Assembly (NCBI GenBank): GCA_964519665.1
Contig: CAZFIV010000004.1
Coordinates: 107,690-171,689, forward strand
Reading direction: 5' to 3'
From: JANQQN01 sp964519665
GTDB lineage: Bacteria; Myxococcota; Kuafuiibacteriia; Kuafuiibacteriales; Kuafuiibacteriaceae
DNA: 64,000 nt
Position numbers and translations under genes: made by a program. Positions 52,359-61,098 of this stretch are shown here, one piece after another. Numbering within the stretch: position 1 is the first letter of the stretch; every line of letters starts with the position of its first letter. A model generated the notes under the pieces. It saw only the letters and a list, made by a program, of their open reading frames with translations. It was not told the DNA's origin and did not search any database.

Positions 52359-52849
52359 CCATCGCTCCTTTCGGTGCTGGGTTGGACGGTCGCCGGAAGG
52401 TTGGCCTCCGTAGGGTCGTCATCGTCGGCGGATTCGGAGCGGCTAGGCCCAGCGACGACGGCCGTCGCTTCGATTTCGACCACCGCTCGGTCCTCGACCA
52501 AGCCACTGACCTCGACCAGGGCCATCGCCGGATAGTGGCGGCCCATGAGGCCCCGGTAGGCCTCTCCGACGGCCTTGAGCGAATCGAGGTAAGCTCGCTT
52601 GTCGGTCGCGTAAATCGTCAGCCGACAGACGTCTTGAGGCCGGCCACCCGCCTGTTTGACCACCTCGAGCACGTTTGCGAGCGCCCGCTCGAACTGCGGA
52701 ACGAATTCATCGGACGGATAGCGACCGTCGGCGTCCATCCCGATCTGTCCGGCCACGAACAACAATCGGCCCGGCGCCGCCAGGATACCGTGCGAAAAGC
52801 CTTTCGGCGCGCCAAGCGCCTCCGGGTTGATCACTTCGTGCGCGGTCAC
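52355..52849 (-). CDS. RidA/YjgF family protein
   Basis: RidA proteins hydrolyse reactive enamines and imines. The 164-residue product has PKGFSHGILAAPGRLLFVAG, QIGMDADGRYPS, and the closing VEVSGLVEDRAVVEIEATAV. The frame opens to 53359, but that part overlaps the SDR gene. I use the GTG at 52849, with a good GGAGGAG ribosome-binding site and a 4-bp overlap with the SDR stop (GTGA). A roughly 30-residue acidic tail extends beyond the usual family length. In this operon it may remove an amino group as an imine. Confidence 0.85.
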   Translation of the reverse strand: MTAHEVINPEALGAPKGFSHGILAAPGRLLFVAGQIGMDADGRYPSDEFVPQFERALANVLEVVKQAGGRPQDVCRLTIYATDKRAYLDSLKAVGEAYRGLMGRHYPAMALVEVSGLVEDRAVVEIEATAVVAGPSRSESADDDDPTEANLPATVQPSTERSDG

Positions 52850-53625
52850 AACGTCTCTCCTCCGTCGATCACGAGGGCCTGCCCCGTCAGGTGGCGGGCG
52901 CCGGGCGTGACCAGGTATTCGACCATGCCTGCGACTTCCTCCGGCTTCAAAACCTCCCCCATCGGGACCATCTTTTCGATCTGCTGACGCGCCTCTTCGA
53001 GCGAGTTGCCCGTCTTGTCGGCGATGTTGGCGATCGTCGCATCCAGGATTTCGGTATCCACCCAGCCCGGACACACCGCGTTCACCGTAATCCCGTCTCG
53101 CGCCCACTCGAGCGCCGCGGAACGGACCAGCCCGAGGACCGCATGCTTGGACGCCGAGTAGGCGGCCGTATATTTGAAGCCCTTCACGGCAGCGGTCGAC
53201 GCCACGACGATCACTCGGCCGCCGGACCTCTGCGCCTTCATGACCCCGCCTGCGGCCTGCATCAAATGGAGGACCCCCAAGGCGTTGACCCGCATCATCG
53301 ACTCGAACGCCTCGGCGGTCAGTCTGAGCAGGGGCGCCGAGCCCGCCTGACCCGCGCACGCCACCGCCACCGCGAGAGGCCCGAACGACTCGACGGTGCG
53401 ACCGACGAGTTCGTCGGCCGAGTTTCTATTTGTGACGTCACCGGGTACGGATATGGCCCGTCCACCCTGGGCCTCAATTTCCCCGATGACAACCTCCAGC
53501 TGGTCCGCGCTCCGAGCCTGGATTCCTACGGGATAACCCAGGCGAGATAACGCCAACGCCAGAGCCCGGCCAATGCCCCGCCCCGCGCCCGTCACCACCG
53601 CGGCCCTCTGCCCCATTGCTGCCAT
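52846..53625 (-). CDS. Short-chain dehydrogenase/reductase
   Basis: This 259-residue SDR enzyme uses NAD(P)H: TGAGRGIG at 12-19, the NAG-equivalent ACAGQAGSAP, and active-site YSASK preceded by VIVVASTAAVKG. It heads the four-gene run SDR-RidA-crotonase-ACAD. It likely reduces or oxidises a 3-hydroxyacyl-type intermediate. Divergent from the PATAN gene across a 184-bp gap. Confidence 0.9.
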   Translation of the reverse strand: MAAMGQRAAVVTGAGRGIGRALALALSRLGYPVGIQARSADQLEVVIGEIEAQGGRAISVPGDVTNRNSADELVGRTVESFGPLAVAVACAGQAGSAPLLRLTAEAFESMMRVNALGVLHLMQAAGGVMKAQRSGGRVIVVASTAAVKGFKYTAAYSASKHAVLGLVRSAALEWARDGITVNAVCPGWVDTEILDATIANIADKTGNSLEEARQQIEKMVPMGEVLKPEEVAGMVEYLVTPGARHLTGQALVIDGGETL

Positions 53626-53755
53626 CTTGCGGCGCTACCCCGAGGTCCTGGGGGGCGTCAACGACCGCCGCGAGGCCGAAGTTGACCTCGCCGACGCTGA
53701 GGGTATGAATACCCGACCCGGGCGCGGCATCTGCGCAGAAGCAAAAAACCGAACC

Positions 53756-53784
53756 TTGAACCCATCTAGGGTCGTCGTTAGCTT
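53756..53784 (+). promoter_or_regulatory. Possible sigma-70-type promoter of the pseudo-receiver/PATAN gene
   Basis: TTGAAC (53756-53761) and TAGCTT (53779-53784) are separated by 17 bases and end 25 bp before the ATG at 53810. The -10 match is moderate, so this is only a candidate. The rest of the 184-bp gap shows nothing else. Confidence 0.35.
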
Positions 53785-53809
53785 ACGCGCGAGTCGGGCC
53801 GTGAGCACC

Positions 53810-55813
53810 ATGCAGCACATCATCGTGTGCACCGAGGACTCGGTCCTGGCCAAGAAAGTTCGCTTTCTTTTGGCCCGGGACGAGTGCGAGGTGGAAATCC
53901 TTCCGAACCCTACCAGCCTCGGCGAACGCCTGGCGCGCGGGGGGCTGTCGATGCTTGTCCTATCGAGGTTCCTCGAGGGGGAGGACGCGATCGAGTGGCT
54001 CGCGCGACTCGAACCTGAGATCCACGTCCCGACGACCCTGGTCCTCGGTGGCGCGGAGACCATGACCGCGGACTTCATTCATTTGATCCCCGACCCGATC
54101 GACACCCAGGCCATCTACCGAATTGCGTCCGAGGTGCTGGCGGCCGAAGAAGCCGCGAGCCACGAAACGACGCATATGGGGATCGACGCGCCGGTGCGGC
54201 GCCGTCGCGCGATGGGCGATGGCGGCCGCCGCAACGACATCGCCTACGCCGATACCACGGCGCAGGCGCTCCCCAGTCGGATCGACGAGGTCGACGACGA
54301 TCAGATCGGCGAAGCGCTCGATCTCGACGAGCAGGGGACTGCCGCCGTCGAGATGCCGGGCCTGCGTTTGGGCCACATTAACCCCGGCGCCGACCCGGCG
54401 TCCTCCCACTCCGCGCCCGTATTGGGTGGAATGTTGGAGCCGGCGCGCTTTGCCAAGGTGCTGTACGAGTGTTGGGCCCAACAGACGACGGGCGCGCTCA
54501 TCGTGGCCCGCGAACGCGAGACCCTCACCATCTCGTTCGAAGACGGGGGACCGATCCACGTACAGTCGAGCATTCCTGGCAACCCCCTGGGTCGCGCGCT
54601 GGTCGCGCGGGGGCGCATCTCCGAGGCCCAGTACGGCGAAGGCGCGAAGCGGTCGATCGAAAAAGGATTGCTCCTCGGTCCAGCCCTGGTGGAGCTCGGT
54701 TACTTCACCATCGAAGAGCTCGGTGAGGAGCTGGGCAAGCTCGCCAACGAGCAGATCGTCTCTTGTTTCGAGGCGCGGCAAGGCGCCTTTGAGTTCGACC
54801 CGAAGCGTTCCTCTCCCACCTCGGAGCGCCCGTATCGACTCGATATCCCCCACATTCTGGCCCAAGGACTTCGAGGCACCGCGGAGGACGACGTCGTTCG
54901 GATGATCGTGGGCGACGTCGAGCATCGGTACTTCAAGCTCAAGCGAAGCATCGAAGAACTGGCTGCGCAGTATCCGCTCGATGACCGCGACCAGGCGTTC
55001 CTGGCCTTCAATGGCCGAGCATACAATGTGGCCGACGCGGCCGAGATCTGTCAGATGCCGCGGCCGATTGCCCATAGCCTCATGGCCCTGTTGATCGTTA
55101 CGGACGAAGTGGCCGACTTCACGCCGGGCGTCGTCGAGTTCGAGGCCCGCATCCGCGAAGAGCGTCAGCGGAGCCGCGATCTGCGGTCCTCGGACATTCC
55201 GCCGGTCGAAGACCCGCCGCCTTCATCCCCCGCGATTCCCCTGCCCAGTCACGAGAGTGAGCAACCGGCCAACGGCGCCTCTTCGGAGCGTTCGCCCTTC
55301 GAAGCCCCGATGCCGGCCGAGCCGCCACCGCCCCCGCCGCCTCCGATCCCGATGGCTCATCCGCAGCCCCAACCGGCGCCGGTGGGCCCCAACGGAGAAG
55401 AGATTCCCGCGATGCCGGTGCCCGCCGACGACGAAGATGGCCTTCCGGTTCGACCTTTGGTGTTTGCCAAGAGTCTGCCCCGAGGACCGGACGGCAGCGC
55501 GCTCGAAACGCCAGAGCGCTCGTTGTCGCGCGAACACTTCCAGAGGGGCGTGGCTCTGCTCGGCCAGGGCAATTTTGCCAACGCGGAAGAGGCGTTCCGC
55601 GACGCCGTGGCGCTGTGCTCGGAAGAGCACGTGTACCTCATCGGACTGGCGCGCGCGATCTACTACAACCCCGCCTATCGCGCCGAAGGCAAAGTCCCGG
55701 TGCTCAAGTCGATCGTCGGACGAGCCGACCATCTCGCCCCCGACGACAAACGGGTTGCGACCTTGAGAAGCTGGGTCCAACACGCCGAAGCTCAGATGCC
55801 GGCAACCACCTAA
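53810..55813 (+). CDS. Pseudo-receiver/PATAN (DUF4388) protein with TPR-like end
   Basis: This is a roughly 667-residue signalling protein. An N-terminal receiver-like domain (1-110) ends in PDPIDTQAIYRIASEVLA. The usual phospho-Asp is lost: LVLSRFLEGEDA stands where LLDxxLPGxDG is expected. A PATAN/DUF4388 domain (about 205-340) follows, with VLYECWAQQTTGALIVARER and GNPLGRALVARGRISEAQYG. After that come a Pro-rich linker (residues near 510-530) and a TPR-like end (FQRGVALLGQGNFANAEEAF). PATAN proteins are common in Myxococcota and cyanobacteria and act in phosphotransfer networks. GTG at 53801 is an alternative start. Confidence 0.8.
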   Translation: MQHIIVCTEDSVLAKKVRFLLARDECEVEILPNPTSLGERLARGGLSMLVLSRFLEGEDAIEWLARLEPEIHVPTTLVLGGAETMTADFIHLIPDPIDTQAIYRIASEVLAAEEAASHETTHMGIDAPVRRRRAMGDGGRRNDIAYADTTAQALPSRIDEVDDDQIGEALDLDEQGTAAVEMPGLRLGHINPGADPASSHSAPVLGGMLEPARFAKVLYECWAQQTTGALIVARERETLTISFEDGGPIHVQSSIPGNPLGRALVARGRISEAQYGEGAKRSIEKGLLLGPALVELGYFTIEELGEELGKLANEQIVSCFEARQGAFEFDPKRSSPTSERPYRLDIPHILAQGLRGTAEDDVVRMIVGDVEHRYFKLKRSIEELAAQYPLDDRDQAFLAFNGRAYNVADAAEICQMPRPIAHSLMALLIVTDEVADFTPGVVEFEARIREERQRSRDLRSSDIPPVEDPPPSSPAIPLPSHESEQPANGASSERSPFEAPMPAEPPPPPPPPIPMAHPQPQPAPVGPNGEEIPAMPVPADDEDGLPVRPLVFAKSLPRGPDGSALETPERSLSREHFQRGVALLGQGNFANAEEAFRDAVALCSEEHVYLIGLARAIYYNPAYRAEGKVPVLKSIVGRADHLAPDDKRVATLRSWVQHAEAQMPATT

Positions 55814-55822
55814 CAAGGACGA

Positions 55823-56899
55823 TCAGATCTCGGCCAGAATCTCCGCCCGCTTCGACTGATACTCCTCGTCGGTTAGCACCCCGGCTGCCTTGAGCGCGTC
55901 GAGCTTCTGAAGGCGCTCCACCATCGAGGAGGCGCTGGAACCCGCCTCCGAGGGGGCGGTGCTGGGCTGCGCAGGCATCGCCGCCGCGGGCATCGCTGCC
56001 GCGCCAGGGTACGTCGGAGCCATGAACCCCGGGGGGTGACCGACCATGGCCCCGGCCATCTGGTGGCCGATGTTCATCCCCGCTGCCAGCCCCATGCCGG
56101 CACCGGCCATGCTGTTCGGCGTTCGGGCCGCGTCGGGAATCGCGTTCGCCATCTGAAAAGCCGTGTACTGCTGCATATTGCCCAGGATGGCCATCTCGGA
56201 CCGCTTATCGAGCATCTGCTCGACCGCCGGGGGCAGGGAGATGTTCTCGATGAGGAACTTCGGCACGTCGAGACCAAGCTCCTGGAAGTCGGCCTGGATC
56301 GCGGGCATCACGCGGTCGGCCAGCTCGTCGTAGTTGCTGGCCAAGTCGAGAATAGGGACCCTCGCTTCGCCGAGCGCCGAGGTAAAGCGCGAGACCAACG
56401 TCCGCTTCAGCTGGCCGATGATTTCATCGATCTCGAACCGACCGTCGGTGCCGGAGACCGTGCGCAACAACTTAGCCGGGTCGGCGACCCGCAGCGTAAA
56501 ATTGCCGAACGCCCGCAACCGAATAGGACCAAATTCGGGGTCGCGAAGCATGATGGGATTCTGCGTACCCCACTTCAAGTCGGTCACTTGGGTGGTGCTG
56601 ACAAAGTAACACTCGGCCTTGAAGGGCGAATTGAAGCCGTACTTCCAACCCTTGAGGGTCGCGAGAATGGGGAGATTCTCGGTGGTGAGAGTATGCGTGC
56701 CGGGACCGAATACATCGGCCAGCTGGCCTTCATTGATGAAGATCGCCGACTGCCCTTCCCGCACCACGAGCTTCGCGCCGTTCTTGATCTCCTGAGCCCG
56801 CACCGGAAAGCGCCAGACCAGGGTCTTGTGGTCGGGGCTGAGCCACTCGATGATTTCGATGAACTGTGAGGTGATGCGGTCCCAGATGGCCATACTCAC
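55823..56899 (-). CDS. SPFH-domain protein (YdjI/virion-core-like) with SHOCT tail
   Basis: This 358-residue protein has an SPFH (band-7-like) domain over about 30-250: WRFPVRAQEIKNGAKLVVRE, GPGTHTLTTENLPILATLKG, and FGPIRLRAFGNFTLRVADPA. An Ala/Met/Gly-rich linker and a SHOCT end follow (MVERLQKLDALKAAGVLTDE). There is no N-terminal membrane segment. Such proteins are thought to form membrane-linked oligomers. Convergent with the PATAN gene. Confidence 0.85.
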   Translation of the reverse strand: MSMAIWDRITSQFIEIIEWLSPDHKTLVWRFPVRAQEIKNGAKLVVREGQSAIFINEGQLADVFGPGTHTLTTENLPILATLKGWKYGFNSPFKAECYFVSTTQVTDLKWGTQNPIMLRDPEFGPIRLRAFGNFTLRVADPAKLLRTVSGTDGRFEIDEIIGQLKRTLVSRFTSALGEARVPILDLASNYDELADRVMPAIQADFQELGLDVPKFLIENISLPPAVEQMLDKRSEMAILGNMQQYTAFQMANAIPDAARTPNSMAGAGMGLAAGMNIGHQMAGAMVGHPPGFMAPTYPGAAAMPAAAMPAQPSTAPSEAGSSASSMVERLQKLDALKAAGVLTDEEYQSKRAEILAEI

Positions 56900-56972
56900 G
56901 CGACTATACGCGGACCCGGCGGGATGTAAACGCGGGTCGGTATGACGCGCGCCAGCCGCCCGAGGTTGGTAC

Positions 56973-57527
56973 TCACGGCCTTTGCGGGTGCGCCAAGCGA
57001 CGGATCAGCCGCTCCCCAGCGATCCACGAGGCCTGAGCGATGCTCCGGCGTCGAGCGCCGTCGAGCGTCTCGATCGCTCCCGGCGTCGATAGGTACGACG
57101 CGGTGCCGGTGACGTTGCCGCCCCACAACCGCTCGCCATCGGGCCCTCGAGCCTCGCAGGCCCAGACGACGATCGCCTGGTAGTGCGCGGCTCGCACCGC
57201 GGGTTCGGACAGCGGCGCCAACCGGCTGGACGCTCGAACGATCCGGATCTCGACCGAGAGGTCGGCGCCGGTGTCCGCCAGGGCGAAGCTCGGAGAGCGA
57301 GCGATCGCGTCGGCTACCGCCGTCTCGGCCGCCGGCGCCCCCTCGAGGGACGCCCCTTCCGCACGAACGGGCGCGACGAAGATCGTCGTCGGGGGGGCCC
57401 CGGCACCACGGAGAGGCGCGTACCCGCATCCCCCAGCCTGCGGCGCCACGCACAGCAGCAGCCCGAAGAACGCCGTCGACAGCCGCGCACGCCTCTTCAG
57501 AGACCGTAAAACGGCGGGGAGAGCCAA
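56973..57527 (-). CDS. lptE: LptE-like lipoprotein (LPS assembly)
   Basis: This 184-residue protein has an N-terminal hydrophobic segment with a possible lipobox ending GGC, followed by GYAPLRG, which matches the beginning of LptE lipoproteins (CGYxLRG). LptE plugs the LptD translocon in the outer membrane. The rest is a variable alpha/beta domain, as usual. Context: hemerythrin upstream, SPFH gene downstream on the same strand, with no other Lpt gene present. Confidence 0.55.
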   Translation of the reverse strand: MALPAVLRSLKRRARLSTAFFGLLLCVAPQAGGCGYAPLRGAGAPPTTIFVAPVRAEGASLEGAPAAETAVADAIARSPSFALADTGADLSVEIRIVRASSRLAPLSEPAVRAAHYQAIVVWACEARGPDGERLWGGNVTGTASYLSTPGAIETLDGARRRSIAQASWIAGERLIRRLAHPQRP

Positions 57528-57530
57528 GAA

Positions 57531-58178
57531 TCAGTGCTCGAGCAGGTCTTTGAGGCCGGCATCGACGCAGAGGGAACGCGCGACCTCGAGGTAGTAGATG
57601 CGGTCGCGCTCGCCGAGCGCCTCTTTCTCGATCTCGTCGAATCGACGGCGCAGCTCTTCCGAGTCTTCAGGGGTCATCAGGTCGCGGGCCGGCTCGAATA
57701 CGTGGTTTTCTTCCCGGACGAGATGGTCTCGCGCAACGCGTAAGTACAGATGCGAAGCCCGAAGCACCTTTTCCCAGTCACCCTCGTTGACGCCGTTGTA
57801 CAGATCCCAGGTCAGCTTGTGAGCCTGCTCGTGGTCGCGGCCAATCGCCGCCACCGGACCGTCGGACACCGTTTCGTATCGATTGGCGAGAGGAAAGAAG
57901 GCTTGCTCCTCTTTGCGGCGGTGACAGTGGTGCACGTAGTTGCCGATGAAGTCGACGACCCGTTCCCAAAAGCTCGGACGGAGCTCACCGTGCACGCTCA
58001 GCCGACGAGCCTCCCGCTCCATCGCCGCGAGCACCGCATCCATGATGTGGTGCTCCGCGAGGAGTTCATTGACGGGATCCTGTATGCGGGGCGCGTCTTT
58101 GCCTGCTCGCGCCTCCTTGGTCCATTGCATGAAATCCAGCTCGTAAGACGACAAAGGAACAATGTCGGACGTTTTCAT
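57531..58178 (-). CDS. Hemerythrin HHE-domain protein
   Basis: This 215-residue helical protein has the diiron-binding hemerythrin pattern: LAEHHIMDAVLAAME, VHHCHRRKEEQAFFPLANR, GRDHEQAHKL and DHLVREENHVFEPA. The histidines and acidic residues for two irons are all present. It may bind oxygen, sense redox state or act in iron/nitric oxide stress. The LptE-like gene follows after 3 bp. Confidence 0.9.
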   Translation of the reverse strand: MKTSDIVPLSSYELDFMQWTKEARAGKDAPRIQDPVNELLAEHHIMDAVLAAMEREARRLSVHGELRPSFWERVVDFIGNYVHHCHRRKEEQAFFPLANRYETVSDGPVAAIGRDHEQAHKLTWDLYNGVNEGDWEKVLRASHLYLRVARDHLVREENHVFEPARDLMTPEDSEELRRRFDEIEKEALGERDRIYYLEVARSLCVDAGLKDLLEH

Positions 58179-58241
58179 TCGCCAAACCCCATCTTCTTCA
58201 CGGCGAAAGCCTTCGCCCCGTCATCGGATGTAGATGGTCCT

Positions 58242-59360
58242 TCACTGGACCGCAAGAAATGCGGCCATCATGCCGATGGCCGTCACCACCCCCGACACGC
58301 CCAACGCCCACCTACCGCGACGCTCTCCGCGTTCGCGGTCTCGCTCATCGAGCCATCGAGGAAACAACCCGCCGGACATCAGACCTACTCCAAAGCCAAC
58401 CAAATGAGCCAGCACTGCAACCTGACTCCCTGAGCTTGAAACCGGAGAGAGTGCGCCGGGTGCGAGCAGAAGGATCACCCCAGCCGCCCTGATTCGAGCC
58501 CGCCAGGGCAACGCGGCCCGCCCTGCCCTCCGGAGCTCTCCGCGCAACCACAAGCCCACCAACCCGTAGATCCCCGCACTGGCGCCCAACACGAACACGT
58601 TCGGCGACAGATAGGCCTCGGCGACGATCCCGACGACCGAGGCGCAGAGCCACACCAGGGCCGTCGCGCCCACGCCGTGCGTGCCCAGCAACACCGTTCC
58701 TAGCACTAAGCCGAAGGCCAAGTTGCTGAAGAAATGGGTCGTCGAGTTATGAACGAAGCCGGCCGTGATCGGATTGCCAGCGAAGGTCGTTCCATCCCAC
58801 CGCAGAGCCAGAAACCGTCGAAGCTCGCTCAGCCCCCCTCCACCGACGAGAAGGCTTGCCTGCAGAACCGCCCCCATGGCGCAACCAGCCAACGCTACGA
58901 TGAGCCTAGTTTGTACCGGGCTCGCCTCGTACAGCGGCGTTTCAATGGGCTCGTCGGGATCTTCCGGTGCGTCCGCGACGGACGGTCGACGAACCGCGAA
59001 CGGCACCGGGCGGAGACTCGCTGGCCTCGACTCGCCCACCGACGAGCCCACCGAGCCCGCCGCAAGGCCTACCGACGCCGCCGGCGACGCCGACGGGGCG
59101 GGGTCGGATGCGGCCAGAAGGCCTTCTCGCCGAAGGGCAACCTTCGCCGCCTCCAGCAGTCGAAGAGGCACGACGATGACCCCGACTTCGGCGGGGACCG
59201 GCGCCATGAGCAGGCCTGGAACGTCGTCCGCCAGCAGAGCAGGAACATGGGCGGAGTCGAGGACTTCGAGCGCCCGGCGAATCTTTTCAGGGTCTCGAAC
59301 CTGATACACCGGCACCATTGGCCCGCTGCTGATCGCTCCTTCTCCCATCTGCGTCGTCAT
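58242..59360 (-). CDS. Rhomboid-family intramembrane protease with soluble N-terminal domain
   Basis: The C-terminal half is a rhomboid: HFFSNLAFG in the second segment, active-site serine in GASAGIYGLVG, and histidine in AHLVGFGVGLMSG. The N-terminal roughly 75 residues (PVYQVRDPEKIRRALEVLDS region) form a small alpha/beta domain resembling DUF2007-type. A Ser/Ala-rich linker joins them. The frame runs on to 59429, but I use the ATG at 59360. Divergent from the saccharopine-dehydrogenase-like gene. Substrates unknown. Confidence 0.85.
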   Translation of the reverse strand: MTTQMGEGAISSGPMVPVYQVRDPEKIRRALEVLDSAHVPALLADDVPGLLMAPVPAEVGVIVVPLRLLEAAKVALRREGLLAASDPAPSASPAASVGLAAGSVGSSVGESRPASLRPVPFAVRRPSVADAPEDPDEPIETPLYEASPVQTRLIVALAGCAMGAVLQASLLVGGGGLSELRRFLALRWDGTTFAGNPITAGFVHNSTTHFFSNLAFGLVLGTVLLGTHGVGATALVWLCASVVGIVAEAYLSPNVFVLGASAGIYGLVGLWLRGELRRAGRAALPWRARIRAAGVILLLAPGALSPVSSSGSQVAVLAHLVGFGVGLMSGGLFPRWLDERDRERGERRGRWALGVSGVVTAIGMMAAFLAVQ

Positions 59361-59473
59361 GAGTGTGTTCTCCGACCCTCGCACCGAGGGGACAGACTGA
59401 CAACGCCGGCGGTCACGTCGCCATTGCACCCGTCTTGACTCCCCGGCCGGCTCGTGGGCGGGTGAACCCCAAA

Positions 59474-60619
59474 ATGCCCGTTCGCATTGCGGTTCTTGGT
59501 GCAGGCCCGCTCGGCACGGCGGCCGCCTACGACCTCGCGCGAAATGATCGAGTCGACGAAGTCCGACTCCTGGACCTCGTGATGACGCGGGCCCGAGAGG
59601 CCGCAGAGCGGATCAATCGCCAGCTGCACGGCTCCATCGTGAGGGCCGGTATCGTCAACGCGGCTGAGGTCACCGGCACCGCTCAGGTCCTCGAAGGCCT
59701 CGATGGGTGTCTGAGCGCAGTGCCTTCCGCACTGCACAAGACGGTGGCGCGAGCGGCCATCCTCGCTCGGGTCCACTATGCCGACTTGGGCGGGGCGGCC
59801 TCCGACGTTCTCGAGCTCCACCCGGAAGCAAAGGCCGCTGGCGTAAGCATCATTCCCGATTGCGGAGCCGCGCCGGGCCTCGCAAACCTGCTGATCGCTT
59901 TCGGGCTGACCGAAGTGGACGCCCCTCATGCGGTGACCGTCCGCGCCGGCGACTTGCCCGAAACGCGAGATCTGCCGCTCGGCTACCAGCCTCACTTCGC
60001 TCTGGAGGCGCTCGCCACTCGGTATTTTGGGCAAGTCGAACAGCTGGTCAACGGTGAGCGGCTCTGGGTCCCCGCCCTATCGGGCCTCGAAACCGTCGAG
60101 GTCGCACCGTTCGGCTCTCTGGAGGCCTTCGCGACCCGAGGGGGCTGCGATACCTGTGTCGACAGCTACGCCAGCCGGCTCACAAACTTCGAATTCAAGA
60201 CGCTGCGCTACCCTGGACACCATCGCGCGGTCTCCTTGCTCGCCCATCTGGGCTTTTTGAGCCAGGACCCCGTCGACCTCGACGGCCATCCCATCGTTCC
60301 GCTCAGGGTCTTTCAAGCGGTGATGGAGCGCCTGTGGGACGGACCGGCCGTTCCCGACATCTTTGTCTTGCGCGTCGATGTCTTAGGGCGAAACGAAAAG
60401 CTCAGCATCACTTTGGTCGACCGGGGTGACCCGGGCGCCCAATTCACCGCGACCCAGCGGTGTACGGGCATCGGAGCCGGCATCGTCTCTGCCGCCCAAG
60501 TCTGTGGCCTTGCCAAACCGGGCGCCCTTCCGCCGGAACGGGCCCTCGAGCCGTCGGTGGTCGTGCCCGAGCTGACGCGCCGGCAGCTGCACATCGATCT
60601 ACGACGCGAATCGTCCTAG
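59474..60619 (+). CDS. Saccharopine dehydrogenase-like oxidoreductase (LysDH-type)
   Basis: The 381-residue enzyme begins MPVRIAVLGAGPLGTAAAYD, a Rossmann NAD(P)-binding motif (GAGPLG). It has DCGAAPGLANLLIAFGL, the family block shared with saccharopine dehydrogenase and L-lysine 6-dehydrogenase. I chose the ATG at 59474 over an upstream ATG at 59363, because the Rossmann fold begins directly there. The substrate is probably lysine- or saccharopine-like, which is inference from the family. Confidence 0.78.
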   Translation: MPVRIAVLGAGPLGTAAAYDLARNDRVDEVRLLDLVMTRAREAAERINRQLHGSIVRAGIVNAAEVTGTAQVLEGLDGCLSAVPSALHKTVARAAILARVHYADLGGAASDVLELHPEAKAAGVSIIPDCGAAPGLANLLIAFGLTEVDAPHAVTVRAGDLPETRDLPLGYQPHFALEALATRYFGQVEQLVNGERLWVPALSGLETVEVAPFGSLEAFATRGGCDTCVDSYASRLTNFEFKTLRYPGHHRAVSLLAHLGFLSQDPVDLDGHPIVPLRVFQAVMERLWDGPAVPDIFVLRVDVLGRNEKLSITLVDRGDPGAQFTATQRCTGIGAGIVSAAQVCGLAKPGALPPERALEPSVVVPELTRRQLHIDLRRESS

Positions 60620-60670
60620 ATCCGCTCGCACGGATCCAGACCCGCTTCCGGGCTCGGGTCGGGCCAAACG

Positions 60671-60871
60671 TCAGCTCGGATGGCGCGATGCATCCGGAGA
60701 AGCTTTGATGTCGCTGGTCACCAGTCCGATGAGCCGGGAGGCGATCTCCAAGATCCGGTCGTTCGGCATGCCGTAAGCCTTCATGTCGCGAAACATGCTC
60801 TCGGCAAGGATGCGGGTGCTTCGTTCGTCGCACGGAGCCGACGGCGTCGTATTGTGATGCGCTTCAGACAT
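60671..60871 (-). CDS. Small hypothetical protein
   Basis: This 66-residue protein begins with a polar tail (about 18 residues), followed by a helical part ILAESMFRDMKAYGMPNDRI with an amphipathic helix at the end. It reads like a real, small, helical, soluble protein with normal codon use. I recognise no family. It is convergent with the saccharopine-dehydrogenase-like gene and divergent from the FAD gene. Confidence 0.55.
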   Translation of the reverse strand: MSEAHHNTTPSAPCDERSTRILAESMFRDMKAYGMPNDRILEIASRLIGLVTSDIKASPDASRHPS

Positions 60872-61098
60872 CTCGCCGACCCGTACTCAAGGTTCATACC
60901 GCACGACCGAGAATGAAATGACTGCCCTTTTACCCTCGGGGCCGGTTCGACTGCGTAGACCCAGTGGCGGTCGGGTGATGGGTGCGTAAGTCACTACGCG
61001 CCATTACCCTACATCGATGGCAAGTTCGGTGTTCAAAAGTCGCGGTGACGAGCCGCCGGTCAGGACAAGGCCGTGCCGCCTCGCTACAGTGGACCAGG

